Below the pieces are notes generated by a model. It made no database searches. It saw nothing but the letters and a program-made list of their open reading frames with translations, and had not been told where the DNA came from. From the NCBI RefSeq assembly GCF_026427595.1, contig NZ_CP101527.1, positions 629,001 to 693,000 on the forward strand: 64,000 bases of DNA, written 5' to 3'. Positions within the stretch are counted from its first letter, which is position 1; the number at the start of each line of letters is the position of its first letter. Made by a program: the position numbers and the translations under genes. The stretch is from Alkalimarinus sediminis. GTDB lineage: Bacteria; Pseudomonadota; Gammaproteobacteria; Pseudomonadales; Oleiphilaceae. Of this stretch, positions 47,801 to 55,653 are shown piece by piece.

Positions 47801-48373
47801 CTGGTGGTGCTCAGTGGCATCAAGGTGTCGTGTGCCAAACACAATGGTAAATAGCGCCATTAATAACGCAATCCACCAAGCGGTATCTTTAAATAGTGAG
47901 ATATTGTCGGTGTCTTGTGTAAGGTCTCCGGTGGTTAGAATACTAAACCCCATTGAAACGGCTTTTAGCTGCAAGGCAATGTAGGGAATGATGCCAATAA
48001 CGGCGATAGTGGTGACGATAACTGCAATAGCTTGAGACTTGCCGTAGCGTGCCGCAATAAAGTCTGCAATCGATGTGGTGCTCTGCTTTTTACTAATGCG
48101 GATGATGCGGTCGATGATGGAACCAAAAAAGAAGAACGTCAGCAGGGGGCCTAAGTAAATAGGCAGGTATCCTAGCCCTTCCGTAGAGGCTCGTCCAACA
48201 GCACCATAAAATGTCCAAGAGGTAAAATATACCGCCATAGAGAGGCTGTATATCTGAGGTCGAATAAACCGGTTATTATAAAGAAACGAATGACGGTCTC
48301 CATAATAGGCGATACCGAAAAGTGCGCCAATATAGATAAACGAACAGGCGATTAGTATCCAGCCCTGAACCAT
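44831..48373 (-). CDS. Sodium/solute symporter-fused hybrid histidine kinase (CrbS/MxtR-like)
   Basis: The 1180-residue protein starts with a sodium:solute symporter domain of about 13 membrane segments (residues 1-510). A linker and a PAS domain at about 640-750 follow (SAIENISMGVSVIDERQRIVAWNQRYLSLF). A coiled coil leads into a histidine kinase with His819 in FLASASHDLLQPL, then the ATPase domain (WDTGPGISE, GLGLGLAIVDRV). A C-terminal receiver has Asp1103 in IILADYQLD. This is the architecture of CrbS and MxtR, which sense acetate or related carbon sources and act through CrbR/ErdR on acs. It is divergent from the DUF4212/symporter genes with 266 bp between them. The acs-linked regulator at 27826 is the likely partner. 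Confidence 0.92.
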   Translation of the reverse strand: MVQGWILIACSFIYIGALFGIAYYGDRHSFLYNNRFIRPQIYSLSMAVYFTSWTFYGAVGRASTEGLGYLPIYLGPLLTFFFFGSIIDRIIRISKKQSTTSIADFIAARYGKSQAIAVIVTTIAVIGIIPYIALQLKAVSMGFSILTTGDLTQDTDNISLFKDTAWWIALLMALFTIVFGTRHLDATEHHQGMMQAVAFESIIKMVAFVFVGLFVCYSMFNGVDDIFTRINQSSGLEKFSLGGFSSSEFIAQTIISMCAIICLPRQFHVTVVENYHRYDFQVARVMMPLYLIIASAFVLPIAGAGWLMFDEGTVNADTLVLNLPIIADQKWLTILAFLGGGSAATAMVIVSSVTLSTMVCNEIVIPLIFKLFQIKLNQQQNLSRLFLNIRRVTIVILLLLAYGFYRLTAQDVSLTAFGLLSFVAVGQFAPALVGGVMWRKGNFHGAVSGLVGGFLIWVYTLFLPTLARNGWISADIIENGLFNNSWLTPTSLFGSEMQLITHGIVWSLGTNIFLYVVVSLLTRQRVREKIQAAAFFHEVDISHQASQLEQRRSNATIDDLKALAERFMGPEKADAVFMIYETRFGEKLSPGRNASPNLLKFIEKQLASAIGSSTAKVVLDSTIKGRDMHLEDVVSIVDEASQVMQFNRDLLQSAIENISMGVSVIDERQRIVAWNQRYLSLFDYPKGFVQVGRPIADLVRLNLMAANLPPEKVEALIEERLKLMQDGTPHEYERERPDGSILLIQGNPTPGGGFVTTFADITDLRKTTQALKETNTYLEQRVEERTQELSVLNDQLLHAKSVAEQANQSKTRFLASASHDLLQPLNAARLFTSALHQQHQEQDKDRSLIENIDHSLTAAEEILSTLLDISKLDAGVLETHITDFCIQDILKQLNAEFTLIAENQNIVLKTVPCYQIVSSDSQLLRRVIQNFLSNAIRYTPSGKILLGCRRLKGFLRIEVWDTGPGISETDTKLIFEEFKRLPHHGQDKKGLGLGLAIVDRVSHILGHPIKVSSKLGKGSVFSITVPLGKSISTPKASTQTPVSTRKVGGLEDLNVLCIDNDPTILEGMATLLRGWKCQVVAASSLADAQQKCPHQRPEIILADYQLDNDENGLDTMDELQLFFTTSASTNRIPGVLVTAQTGQELVEEVHERGYQILHKPVKPAALRAMMTKLIKSSNKP

Positions 48374-48639
48374 TATTCGCCTCTTTATGAAAAAATATGA
48401 ACGTATACAAAATACGATAATTAAGTGTAGGTCGTTAAATTACCCTTGCTATAAAGCATAACCCTCGTCATGGAATATTCAATAGGCACAACTTCCAAAA
48501 CATCAATTAAGTCATAACTATTTGATAATATTGATAAATAATTCGATAGGCTAAAGTCTTATTTCAACTCTGGTGATTGACGCCTATCTTTACTATACCG
48601 CTACAAAAATAATAAGTGGATTAATCGTGGAGAAGTCAT

Positions 48640-48903
48640 ATGTCTGATAACAATCAAAATGCGCAAGCATACTGGAAGGAGAACGTAAAACTACTACTAA
48701 CCTTGTTGTTGGTTTGGTTTGCCGTTTCATACGGGTGCGGAATTCTTTTCGTAGATGCGTTGGATACCATTAAAATCGGTGGTTTCCCACTCGGTTTTTG
48801 GTTTGCTCAGCAGGGGTCTATCTATACCTTCGTTGTTTTAATTTTTGTATATACGGCTCGAATGAATACCCTCGACCGTAAATATGATTTTCATGAAGAA
48901 TAA
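48640..48903 (+). CDS. DUF4212 small membrane subunit of a sodium:solute symporter
   Basis: The 87-residue protein has two membrane segments (about residues 15-37 and 52-77) and the family motif WFAQQGSIYTFVVLIFVYTARMNTLDRKY. DUF4212 proteins occur next to ActP-like symporters and are thought to be their small partner. GTGGAGAAGTCAT precedes the ATG. It is 14 bp before the symporter gene. Confidence 0.93.
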   Translation: MSDNNQNAQAYWKENVKLLLTLLLVWFAVSYGCGILFVDALDTIKIGGFPLGFWFAQQGSIYTFVVLIFVYTARMNTLDRKYDFHEE

Positions 48904-48917
48904 GGGGTAGGGCGACA

Positions 48918-50693
48918 ATGGATAATCAAACACTCATATATCTATTTGTAGGCGCTACCTTTGCTCTCTACATTGGCATCGCAATCTGGTCACGTGCAGG
49001 TTCTACCAGTGACTATTATGTGGCAGGCGGTGGTGTACACCCTATTGCTAACGGTATGGCAACTGGTGCTGACTGGATGTCTGCTGCGTCATTTATCTCG
49101 ATGGCAGGTATCATCTCTTTTGTTGGTCGTGATGGTGCGGTTTACCTAATGGGGTGGACCGGTGGCTATGTACTGCTCGCAATGTGTCTTGCTCCCTATT
49201 TAAGAAAGTTTGGTAAGTTTACCGTGCCAGAGTTTATTGGTGAACGTTACTACTCTCAAGCGGCCCGAGTGGTTGCTATTATCTGTGTTATTTTTATCTC
49301 TTTCACCTATGTTGCAGGTCAAATGCGAGGCGTAGGCATCGTGTTCTCTCGTTACCTTGAAGTAGATATCAATTCGGGCGTACTTATCGGTATGGCGATT
49401 GTATTCTTCTACGCGGTACTTGGTGGAATGAAAGGGATTACCTATACGCAGGTTGCACAGTATTGTGTGATGATCTTCGCCTATATGATTCCTGCTATCT
49501 ATATCTCGATGCTGATTACCGGTAACCCCATTCCTCAGCTTGGTTTTGGCGGTACACTCAGCGGTAGCGATACCTTCTTGCTTGATAAGCTAAACGGATT
49601 ATCTCAGGAGCTAGGCTTTAACCAATACACCGCCGGTAGTAAATCCACTGTTGATATGTTTTTTATCACAATGGCTCTAATGGTGGGTACAGCTGGTCTG
49701 CCACACGTTATTGTTCGCTTCTTCACTGTACCTAAAGTAAGTGATGCACGTAAGTCTGCAGGTTACGCGTTATTGTTTATTGCGATCTTGTATACCACTG
49801 CGCCAGCTGTTGCTTCATTTGCACGAGTTAACCTACTAGAAACTGTTAGTGAAGCAGAGTACCAACAGCTACCTGAATGGTTTGAGAGTTGGGAGAATGC
49901 AGGTTTATTGGCATGGAAAGATAAAAATGGTGATGGCAAGATCCAGTATCAAGCCGGTAAGCCATTTGCGGGTAAACCATCATTTGATGGCGACGCACGA
50001 GGCGCTAGCAACGAGCGTATAGTAACCAATGAGGCGACTGATAATGCTAACGAGCTATATGTTGACCGCGATATTATGGTTCTTGCTAACCCAGAAATCG
50101 CTCAACTGCCAGGCTGGGTTATCGCGTTAATGGCCGCTGGTGGCTTGGCGGCAGCACTCTCGACAGCCGCAGGTCTACTATTGGTTATTTCAACATCAAT
50201 CTCTCACGATTTGTTGAAGAGTAACTTAATGCCGAACATTGACGAGAAGAAAGAGCTACTAGCCGCACGATTTGCCGCAGCCGCTGCAATCTGTGTTGCC
50301 GGTTACTTTGGTATTAACCCACCAGGCTTTGTGGCGCAGGTGGTCGCCTTCGCGTTCGGACTCGCCGCATCTTCATTCTTCCCAGCAATACTGATGGGTA
50401 TCTTCTATAAGAAGATGAATAAAGAGGGTGCGATTGCGGGTATGGTTTCAGGTCTGGTATTTACCTTTGCCTATATCATCTACTTCAAGTTCGTAAACCC
50501 AGCGGCAAACACACCTGATAACTGGTTCTTCGGTATTTCACCAGAAGGTATCGGTACTTTAGGCATGCTGTTGAACTTTGTAGTGGCCTATGTAGTTGCT
50601 AAGATGACTCCACCACCTCCAGAGCACATCCAGCATCTGGTAGAAGATATACGTGTTCCACGCGGTGCAGGTGCACCTGTAGCGGATCACTAA
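48918..50693 (+). CDS. ActP-like sodium:solute symporter (probable acetate uptake)
   Basis: The 591-residue protein is a sodium:solute symporter with about 13 membrane segments. YYVAGGGVHPIANGMATGADWMSAASFISMAG in the first segment pair and LPHVIVRFFTVPKVSDARKSAGYALLF in the core are family signatures. Members next to DUF4212 genes transport short carboxylates such as acetate. A soluble insert of about 90 residues after residue 310 contains DKNGDGKIQY, beginning at Asp335, which resembles a calcium-binding loop. The gene is divergent from the SSS-kinase. A strong terminator follows at 50771. Confidence 0.92.
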   Translation: MDNQTLIYLFVGATFALYIGIAIWSRAGSTSDYYVAGGGVHPIANGMATGADWMSAASFISMAGIISFVGRDGAVYLMGWTGGYVLLAMCLAPYLRKFGKFTVPEFIGERYYSQAARVVAIICVIFISFTYVAGQMRGVGIVFSRYLEVDINSGVLIGMAIVFFYAVLGGMKGITYTQVAQYCVMIFAYMIPAIYISMLITGNPIPQLGFGGTLSGSDTFLLDKLNGLSQELGFNQYTAGSKSTVDMFFITMALMVGTAGLPHVIVRFFTVPKVSDARKSAGYALLFIAILYTTAPAVASFARVNLLETVSEAEYQQLPEWFESWENAGLLAWKDKNGDGKIQYQAGKPFAGKPSFDGDARGASNERIVTNEATDNANELYVDRDIMVLANPEIAQLPGWVIALMAAGGLAAALSTAAGLLLVISTSISHDLLKSNLMPNIDEKKELLAARFAAAAAICVAGYFGINPPGFVAQVVAFAFGLAASSFFPAILMGIFYKKMNKEGAIAGMVSGLVFTFAYIIYFKFVNPAANTPDNWFFGISPEGIGTLGMLLNFVVAYVVAKMTPPPPEHIQHLVEDIRVPRGAGAPVADH

Positions 50694-50770
50694 GAGTAAG
50701 GCCTCTTGTTAAGTTAATTAAGGCTCAAGTTAGTCATCACTTAAGCTAACAACTCTAGCAAGAAACCACT

Positions 50771-50802
50771 AAGCGCTTCGGGTAACTGAAGCGCTTTTTT
50801 TG
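50771..50802 (+). terminator. Rho-independent terminator after the symporter
   Basis: AAGCGCTTC at 50771-50779 pairs with GAAGCGCTT at 50788-50796 across an 8-nt loop, and T residues follow to 50801. It lies 78 bp after the symporter stop. Confidence 0.9.
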
Positions 50803-50865
50803 TATTGGGTGTCTCTAATACTGTATTTTATACCGAATAAAACGTATCTATTTGGATAGTAATAA

Positions 50866-51324
50866 ATGATTGAGTGGCAGTGGGCGGCTTTTGGTCAGCT
50901 AATGACTGATGAGCTTTATCAGGTGCTAAGGCTTCGACAACAGGTATTTATAGTTGAACAAACCTGCATCTATGAAGATATTGATGGCTTAGATCAGGAT
51001 GCTTGGCATCTAATAGGTTGGCGAGTCGATGAGGGTGGCTCTCGTACTGTTGCAGCTTACCTCCGAGTGCTTAACCCCGGAGTCAAATATAAAGAGGCAT
51101 CAATTGGGCGAGTAATGGTTAGTCAGGCAGAGAGAGGTACAGGGTTAGGGAAGGCGTTGATGCGCCAGGCCATGACCATAATGAATGAGAAATTATTAAC
51201 CCGATCTATTAGAATATCCGCTCAGCAACACTTAGAAGCGTTTTATCTCGAGTTTGGGTTTAAGCGGGTGTCTGAACCTTATGATGAAGATGGTATTCCT
51301 CATATCGAAATGTTAAAAGTCTAA
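50866..51324 (+). CDS. ElaA-like GNAT N-acetyltransferase
   Basis: The 152-residue protein has the GNAT fold of the ElaA family. LYQVLRLRQQVFIVEQTCIYEDIDGLDQDAWHL at about residues 16-48 is the family opening. GRVMVSQAERGTGLGKALM near residue 84 is the acetyl-CoA-binding motif A, and AFYLEFGFKRVSEPYDEDGIPHIEM is near the end. The physiological substrate of ElaA is unknown. It is a short single gene before the TRIC-like gene. Confidence 0.92.
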   Translation: MIEWQWAAFGQLMTDELYQVLRLRQQVFIVEQTCIYEDIDGLDQDAWHLIGWRVDEGGSRTVAAYLRVLNPGVKYKEASIGRVMVSQAERGTGLGKALMRQAMTIMNEKLLTRSIRISAQQHLEAFYLEFGFKRVSEPYDEDGIPHIEMLKV

Positions 51325-51400
51325 TGTCGGGTGTTGCTATCCTGCCTTAGCTTTTTAATAGGCTAAAGCCTTATTATTTGATGAAGAGAGTTTGTTGATC

Positions 51401-52060
51401 ATGTCTACTATTGCGAGCACATCGTTAACGATGTCTTCATCTATTATCGCGTTCCTCGATTTTTTTGGTATCGCTGTATTCGCAATTTCAGGTGCGCTAA
51501 CGGCTGGGCATAAGCGACTCGATATTTTTGGCGTGATGGTGGTGGCACTCATTACCTGTTTGGGTGGTGGGACACTGCGAGATCTTATTCTTGATGCTCA
51601 CCCTGTGGTTTGGATTGAAAACACAAGCTACCTGTTTGCCGGTATTATTGCGGCTTTTGCTACCTTTGTAATAGCTCGATTTTACCGCATGCCAATGAGG
51701 ATGCTCGAAGTCTGTGATGCGATTGGATTGGCGTTTTTCACCATTGCCGGTATGCAAAAGGCTCAGGCTTTGGGTCATAGCCCTGAGATATCACTGTTGA
51801 TGGGGTTGATGACAGGGGTCGCAGGTGGAATATTACGAGATATTGTTTGCAATGAGATCCCTCTGATTTTCCACAAAGAGATCTATGCAACCGCTGCCAT
51901 TGTGGGTGGGGGGCTGTTTCTTGTTTTTCAATATATTGGCTTTGGCCCAGAAATATCAATGATTGTGGGTATGCTGACCATTCTAACGCTCAGACTAACA
52001 GGTATTTTTATGGGCTTATCGATGCCCGCCTTTTTGTTTAGTGATGACGAGCGAAACTAG
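51401..52060 (+). CDS. TRIC-like (UPF0126/YicG) cation channel protein
   Basis: The 219-residue membrane protein has two homologous halves. Each carries a glycine-rich motif: AISGALTAGHKRLDIFGVMVVALITCLGGGTLRDLIL and TIAGMQKAQALGHSP with GLMTGVAGGILRDIV. This repeat and about seven membrane segments define UPF0126 proteins, the bacterial counterparts of trimeric intracellular cation (TRIC) channels. The ATG at 51401 with GAAGAGAG upstream is preferred over the TTG at 51392. It converges with the exonuclease gene. Confidence 0.9.
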   Translation: MSTIASTSLTMSSSIIAFLDFFGIAVFAISGALTAGHKRLDIFGVMVVALITCLGGGTLRDLILDAHPVVWIENTSYLFAGIIAAFATFVIARFYRMPMRMLEVCDAIGLAFFTIAGMQKAQALGHSPEISLLMGLMTGVAGGILRDIVCNEIPLIFHKEIYATAAIVGGGLFLVFQYIGFGPEISMIVGMLTILTLRLTGIFMGLSMPAFLFSDDERN

Positions 52061-52072
52061 GAGCGGTGGCTA

Positions 52073-52795
52073 TTAGCGCTTCATGACACGCAGTCTTTTA
52101 TAACCTTTAACTTTCTCAGCTAATTGTGCCAGCGTATCGATGGCTTGTTTTTCTGCTTCTCTCAAAAGTATGAGCATGATCTCTGCGGTGGCTAAAGCAT
52201 CTGCTGATGCATTATGGCGGTTGCTAACGTTAAGACCAAAATGCTCTACCCAGTCATCCAGCCCTGCATTTTGCATCGAGCGACCCAGGTTAACCCCAGG
52301 AAACAGTGCCGCCGCAATATCGGCAACATCAATAAATACATGCTTCAATGGCAGCCCCATATCTCGCTTTAATGCGCGGGACAGCATGCCTTGGTCAAAG
52401 GGTGCGTGGTAAGCAAGAAATACGCATTCACCTGAGTATTTCATAAATTCTGCCAATACATCCGTTGCGGGCTCGCCGCTTGCGATCTCTTCGGGGGATA
52501 TCCCGTGAATGAGCACCGTATCGTCAACTTTATTTAACGTTCTATAAATAGTTCGTTCGAACGACTGGTTGAGTTGTATCTCATTGTTCTCAATTACAAC
52601 CGAGCCGACCGCAATAACCTGATCTTTGTGGATGTTTAGCCCGGTTGTTTCAAGGTCCATGACCACAAAGCGGGTCTCTTTTAATGGCGTAAAATCAATT
52701 GCTTGAGGGCGTGGCAGAGCATTAGCTCTTGCCTTGGCCTTAGGATCTTTTTTTAACCAGTTTAAATTGAAGAAACGCCCGCCTAAAATATTCAT
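52073..52795 (-). CDS. DEDDh 3'-5' exonuclease (DnaQ-like)
   Basis: The 240-residue protein has the exonuclease fold with VMDLETTGLN near residue 45 (first acidic pair) and IHGISPEEI. YHAPFDQGML supplies the next acidic residue, and NRHNASADALAT supplies the final His and Asp. It lies 16 bp after the cNMP/CBS/DUF294 gene on the same strand. This exonuclease-DUF294 pair is a recurrent neighbour of ActP-like symporters and acs in proteobacteria. What DNA or RNA substrate links it to acetate metabolism is not known. Confidence 0.9.
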   Translation of the reverse strand: MNILGGRFFNLNWLKKDPKAKARANALPRPQAIDFTPLKETRFVVMDLETTGLNIHKDQVIAVGSVVIENNEIQLNQSFERTIYRTLNKVDDTVLIHGISPEEIASGEPATDVLAEFMKYSGECVFLAYHAPFDQGMLSRALKRDMGLPLKHVFIDVADIAAALFPGVNLGRSMQNAGLDDWVEHFGLNVSNRHNASADALATAEIMLILLREAEKQAIDTLAQLAEKVKGYKRLRVMKR

Positions 52796-52811
52796 ATCAT
52801 GACCTTGAGTG

Positions 52812-54803
52812 TCATAAGGTGTAAGTCACTTCGAGTTTATGTTGTAGTCGCTTAGCCTGCCGGAATGCCTCACGCAATATTCGCTGATCGAGTTGGTTTA
52901 ACTGGGCAGGGGATATTCTGTTAGTGAGTTCTTTGCCGGTGCGTGATTGCTCTTGATGGTTACGCATTCTCAGTAACTGTATAAGTCCATAGGATTCGAT
53001 CCAGGCATTGGCGTCTTTATTGTCCATAACGCCGCACTTAACCAAGGCGTGAATGCGATCAATGGTGTTGGATTCGATAATCCCTTGGCCCAATGACAGA
53101 ATGCGTGCCGCATCCACAAAAGGAGTGAGCCCTTGAGTTTTTAAATCAATAGTATGCTTCTCTCCGCCTTTGGCATAGATAAAGCCTTTGAACATATTGA
53201 GTGGTGGTCGGTGATGCATCGCGCAGGCGGCCATCATTTTTTGAAACAGTGTATTTTTCTGTATGATGCCGACCACTCGTTTAAACATCTCTGTGGCAAC
53301 TTTCTCATCCCCCCATATTGGGCGCATATCGAGAAAAATACTCGACTTCAATAGGTTCTCTGGCGTATTGGTGTGTATAAAGCGGGAATACCACTCTTCC
53401 CACTCCTTTAAGCTTCTACATAGGTCAGGATTGCTGGCCATAATATTGCCTTTACACCAAGTAAAACCGCATTCGTCCAGTCGCGTATTGATCTCTTTTG
53501 CGAGTGGCAAAAGCACACTGCGGGCATCTTCATCGGTCATGCCAGGAGGCGCTTGAAACAAGATACCATTGTCTTGGTCTGTGACGAGCGTTTGTTCTTT
53601 TCGACCTTCGCTACCGAATACTAACCATGTAAAGGGGATCCCAGGGTCGCCAAATGATTGAACCGTAAGCTCTATTACTCGCACTACGGTATAGTCGTTA
53701 AGCAGTGTAATAATATGGTTGAGCTGCTGTGATGCCGCGCCATAGGCAATCATTGTGTCGATTAGTTTGGTGATATCTTCTCGAATACTGAGTAGTGTCA
53801 CAATGCTTGGTGCATTGGCGATAGATCTTGCTAAATGCACAAGGTCAACACGCTGCAGCGAAAACAGGTCTCGCTCTGATACTACGCCGGTCAGGGCGTT
53901 GTCATCGTCTACGACACAGACATGGGCGAAGTGGTGCTTTGCCATCAACAGCGCCGCTTCAAACGCTGACGCAGATGAGTGGAGAGACATCGGATCAGGG
54001 GTCATAACGCTGGATATAGGAGCCTCAAAATCATACTGGCCCTCAGCGATGACTCGTCTAACATCACGCAAGGTAAAGATGCCTTTTGGTTGTCGGCTAT
54101 CATCGGTGATGATGATGCTCCCGACATTTTTATTGTGCATCACGCCAATGGCTTTTTGTAATGGTAAGTCAGGTGTACAGACGATGGGATTGCGCACGGC
54201 TAGTTCAGCAATCGCTTGATCTAGCGAGTGCTGATTGCCGAGTGTCTCAACGGCCTTGGACTGGATTTTACGGTTAACCTGATCCAGTAAACTGCTAACC
54301 CCTCTGAGGCAGAAGTCACGAAAGATCTCACTTTCGGTAAACACATTTACAAAGTGATCCCGAGGAATTTTTAAACAAAAGGTGTCGCCTGAGGCTCTAT
54401 GGACTGTTCGAGTTGCTCGCTCACCTATCAATGCTGCGATAGGAAAGCACTCACCAGGCGATATCTCAAATGTCGCGCTAGGTGAGCGGTCAGGCTCAGT
54501 GTTTTCATTAGGAATTGAGTCTGCAGAAGAGATCGTTGTCCCGTTTATAAGTGCTCGATCTTTAATCGACTTTCGTTCACCTCTGATATGCCCCTGTTTG
54601 ACGATATAAAAATGGTCAACTATGCCCAAATCTGGGCTTAATATAATATCGCCATCTGCATAGAACGTGAGTACCGCTCGTTCAAGCAGCAATGCTGTGT
54701 GGCTTGCTTCCATTTGATTGAAGGGCGGATACTGAGTCAAAAAAGTCATTAGGGCTCGCATATTTTGTTGTACGGCAGACTTTCCTGTTTCTTCTTGAGT
54801 CAT
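52812..54803 (-). CDS. cNMP-binding, CBS-pair and DUF294 nucleotidyltransferase-like protein
   Basis: The protein of about 663 residues has a cyclic-nucleotide-binding-like domain at about residues 15-170 and two CBS motifs at about 200-320 (CTPDLPLQKAIGVMHNKNVGSIIITDD and DNALTGVVSERDLF). A DUF294 nucleotidyltransferase-like domain follows with FGSEGRKEQTLVTDQDNGI near residue 420, and a DUF294 C-terminal domain ends it. Such proteins resemble GlnD-type transferases and may modify or sense a partner. The frame extends to a TTG at 54848, but the ATG at 54803 with GAGG upstream is preferred. It is cotranscribed with the exonuclease gene. Confidence 0.9.
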   Translation of the reverse strand: MTQEETGKSAVQQNMRALMTFLTQYPPFNQMEASHTALLLERAVLTFYADGDIILSPDLGIVDHFYIVKQGHIRGERKSIKDRALINGTTISSADSIPNENTEPDRSPSATFEISPGECFPIAALIGERATRTVHRASGDTFCLKIPRDHFVNVFTESEIFRDFCLRGVSSLLDQVNRKIQSKAVETLGNQHSLDQAIAELAVRNPIVCTPDLPLQKAIGVMHNKNVGSIIITDDSRQPKGIFTLRDVRRVIAEGQYDFEAPISSVMTPDPMSLHSSASAFEAALLMAKHHFAHVCVVDDDNALTGVVSERDLFSLQRVDLVHLARSIANAPSIVTLLSIREDITKLIDTMIAYGAASQQLNHIITLLNDYTVVRVIELTVQSFGDPGIPFTWLVFGSEGRKEQTLVTDQDNGILFQAPPGMTDEDARSVLLPLAKEINTRLDECGFTWCKGNIMASNPDLCRSLKEWEEWYSRFIHTNTPENLLKSSIFLDMRPIWGDEKVATEMFKRVVGIIQKNTLFQKMMAACAMHHRPPLNMFKGFIYAKGGEKHTIDLKTQGLTPFVDAARILSLGQGIIESNTIDRIHALVKCGVMDNKDANAWIESYGLIQLLRMRNHQEQSRTGKELTNRISPAQLNQLDQRILREAFRQAKRLQHKLEVTYTL

Positions 54804-55014
54804 ATAGCCTCGAGCCTCTGGTTTATGGGCTGACGGTGGGTAACGCAATGAATTTAAAGTACTCCTATTACCTCATTAGTTTAGTTCAGAGTCCGGTGGT
54901 TTGATCTAAGACCTAGGTCTAATAATCGATAACTATTTGGAGAAAAGAAGAGAAAGTGATAACGTCCCAATTAACCAATGTTTTGTTGTTAGCTTGATAC
55001 GATTGAAGATGCTT

Positions 55015-55596
55015 ATGGCTGATAAAGATTCCGATCTGTTCTTTGAAGAGATGGGCGATGTTAAGCCCTTAAAAAGCAGAGATAAAGCCCATATCGATGC
55101 TCAGAAAGTCATTACGCCAGGTCATTTAGTCCGGAGAGTGACGGCCGTGACAGAGAAGACGGTTGATGATAACCATTTAACCTCAGCAGACCATGTTGAA
55201 ATACTCAAATCTAACGATGTTCTTGAGTATAAACAAGATGGTATACAGCATGGCGTTTATAAAAAACTGAGAATGGGGCGATATCCAGTTGAAGCGCGGC
55301 TTGACCTGCACCGAATGACTGTTGATGAGGCTAGAAAAGAAGTCTTTCGGTTTATTAACGACTGTATGCAATATGATTTGCGCACCGTTATTATTTTGCA
55401 TGGTAAGGGCGACCGCAACCCTGATAAAAAGGCACTGCTAAAGAGCTATCTGGCCAAGTGGTTACCTGAGATGGATGATGTAATGGCTTTTCATTCCGCT
55501 CAAAAGCATCATGGCGGCACGGGCGCTGTGTATGTGCTACTGAGAAAAAGTGAAAATGACCGGCAAGCCAATAGAGAACGCCACGGTTTAAGGTAG
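55015..55596 (+). CDS. Smr-domain protein (SmrA/YdaL-like)
   Basis: The 193-residue protein has an N-terminal linker (MADKDSDLFFEEMGDVKPLK) and a C-terminal Smr domain at about residues 100-180. LDLHRMTVDEARKEV contains the LDxH motif, and VIILHGKGDRNPDK contains HGKG. TGAVYVLLRKS ends the domain. Smr domains are nucleases related to the MutS2 C-terminus; single-domain forms may act in RNA or DNA processing. The frame extends upstream to 54937, but the ATG at 55015 begins the conserved segment. Confidence 0.92.
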   Translation: MADKDSDLFFEEMGDVKPLKSRDKAHIDAQKVITPGHLVRRVTAVTEKTVDDNHLTSADHVEILKSNDVLEYKQDGIQHGVYKKLRMGRYPVEARLDLHRMTVDEARKEVFRFINDCMQYDLRTVIILHGKGDRNPDKKALLKSYLAKWLPEMDDVMAFHSAQKHHGGTGAVYVLLRKSENDRQANRERHGLR

Positions 55597-55653
55597 TCGT
55601 GGCGGCTGATTCAGTTAATAGCGGTTATGTGTTCAGGCAACCTGGCAGTTACG

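Noticed and set aside
52054-52085. Possible third REP-like copy (TAGGAGCGGTGGCTATTAGC)
   Set aside because: Only one end is similar and it lies across the converging stop codons of the TRIC-like and exonuclease genes; no inverted partner was seen.
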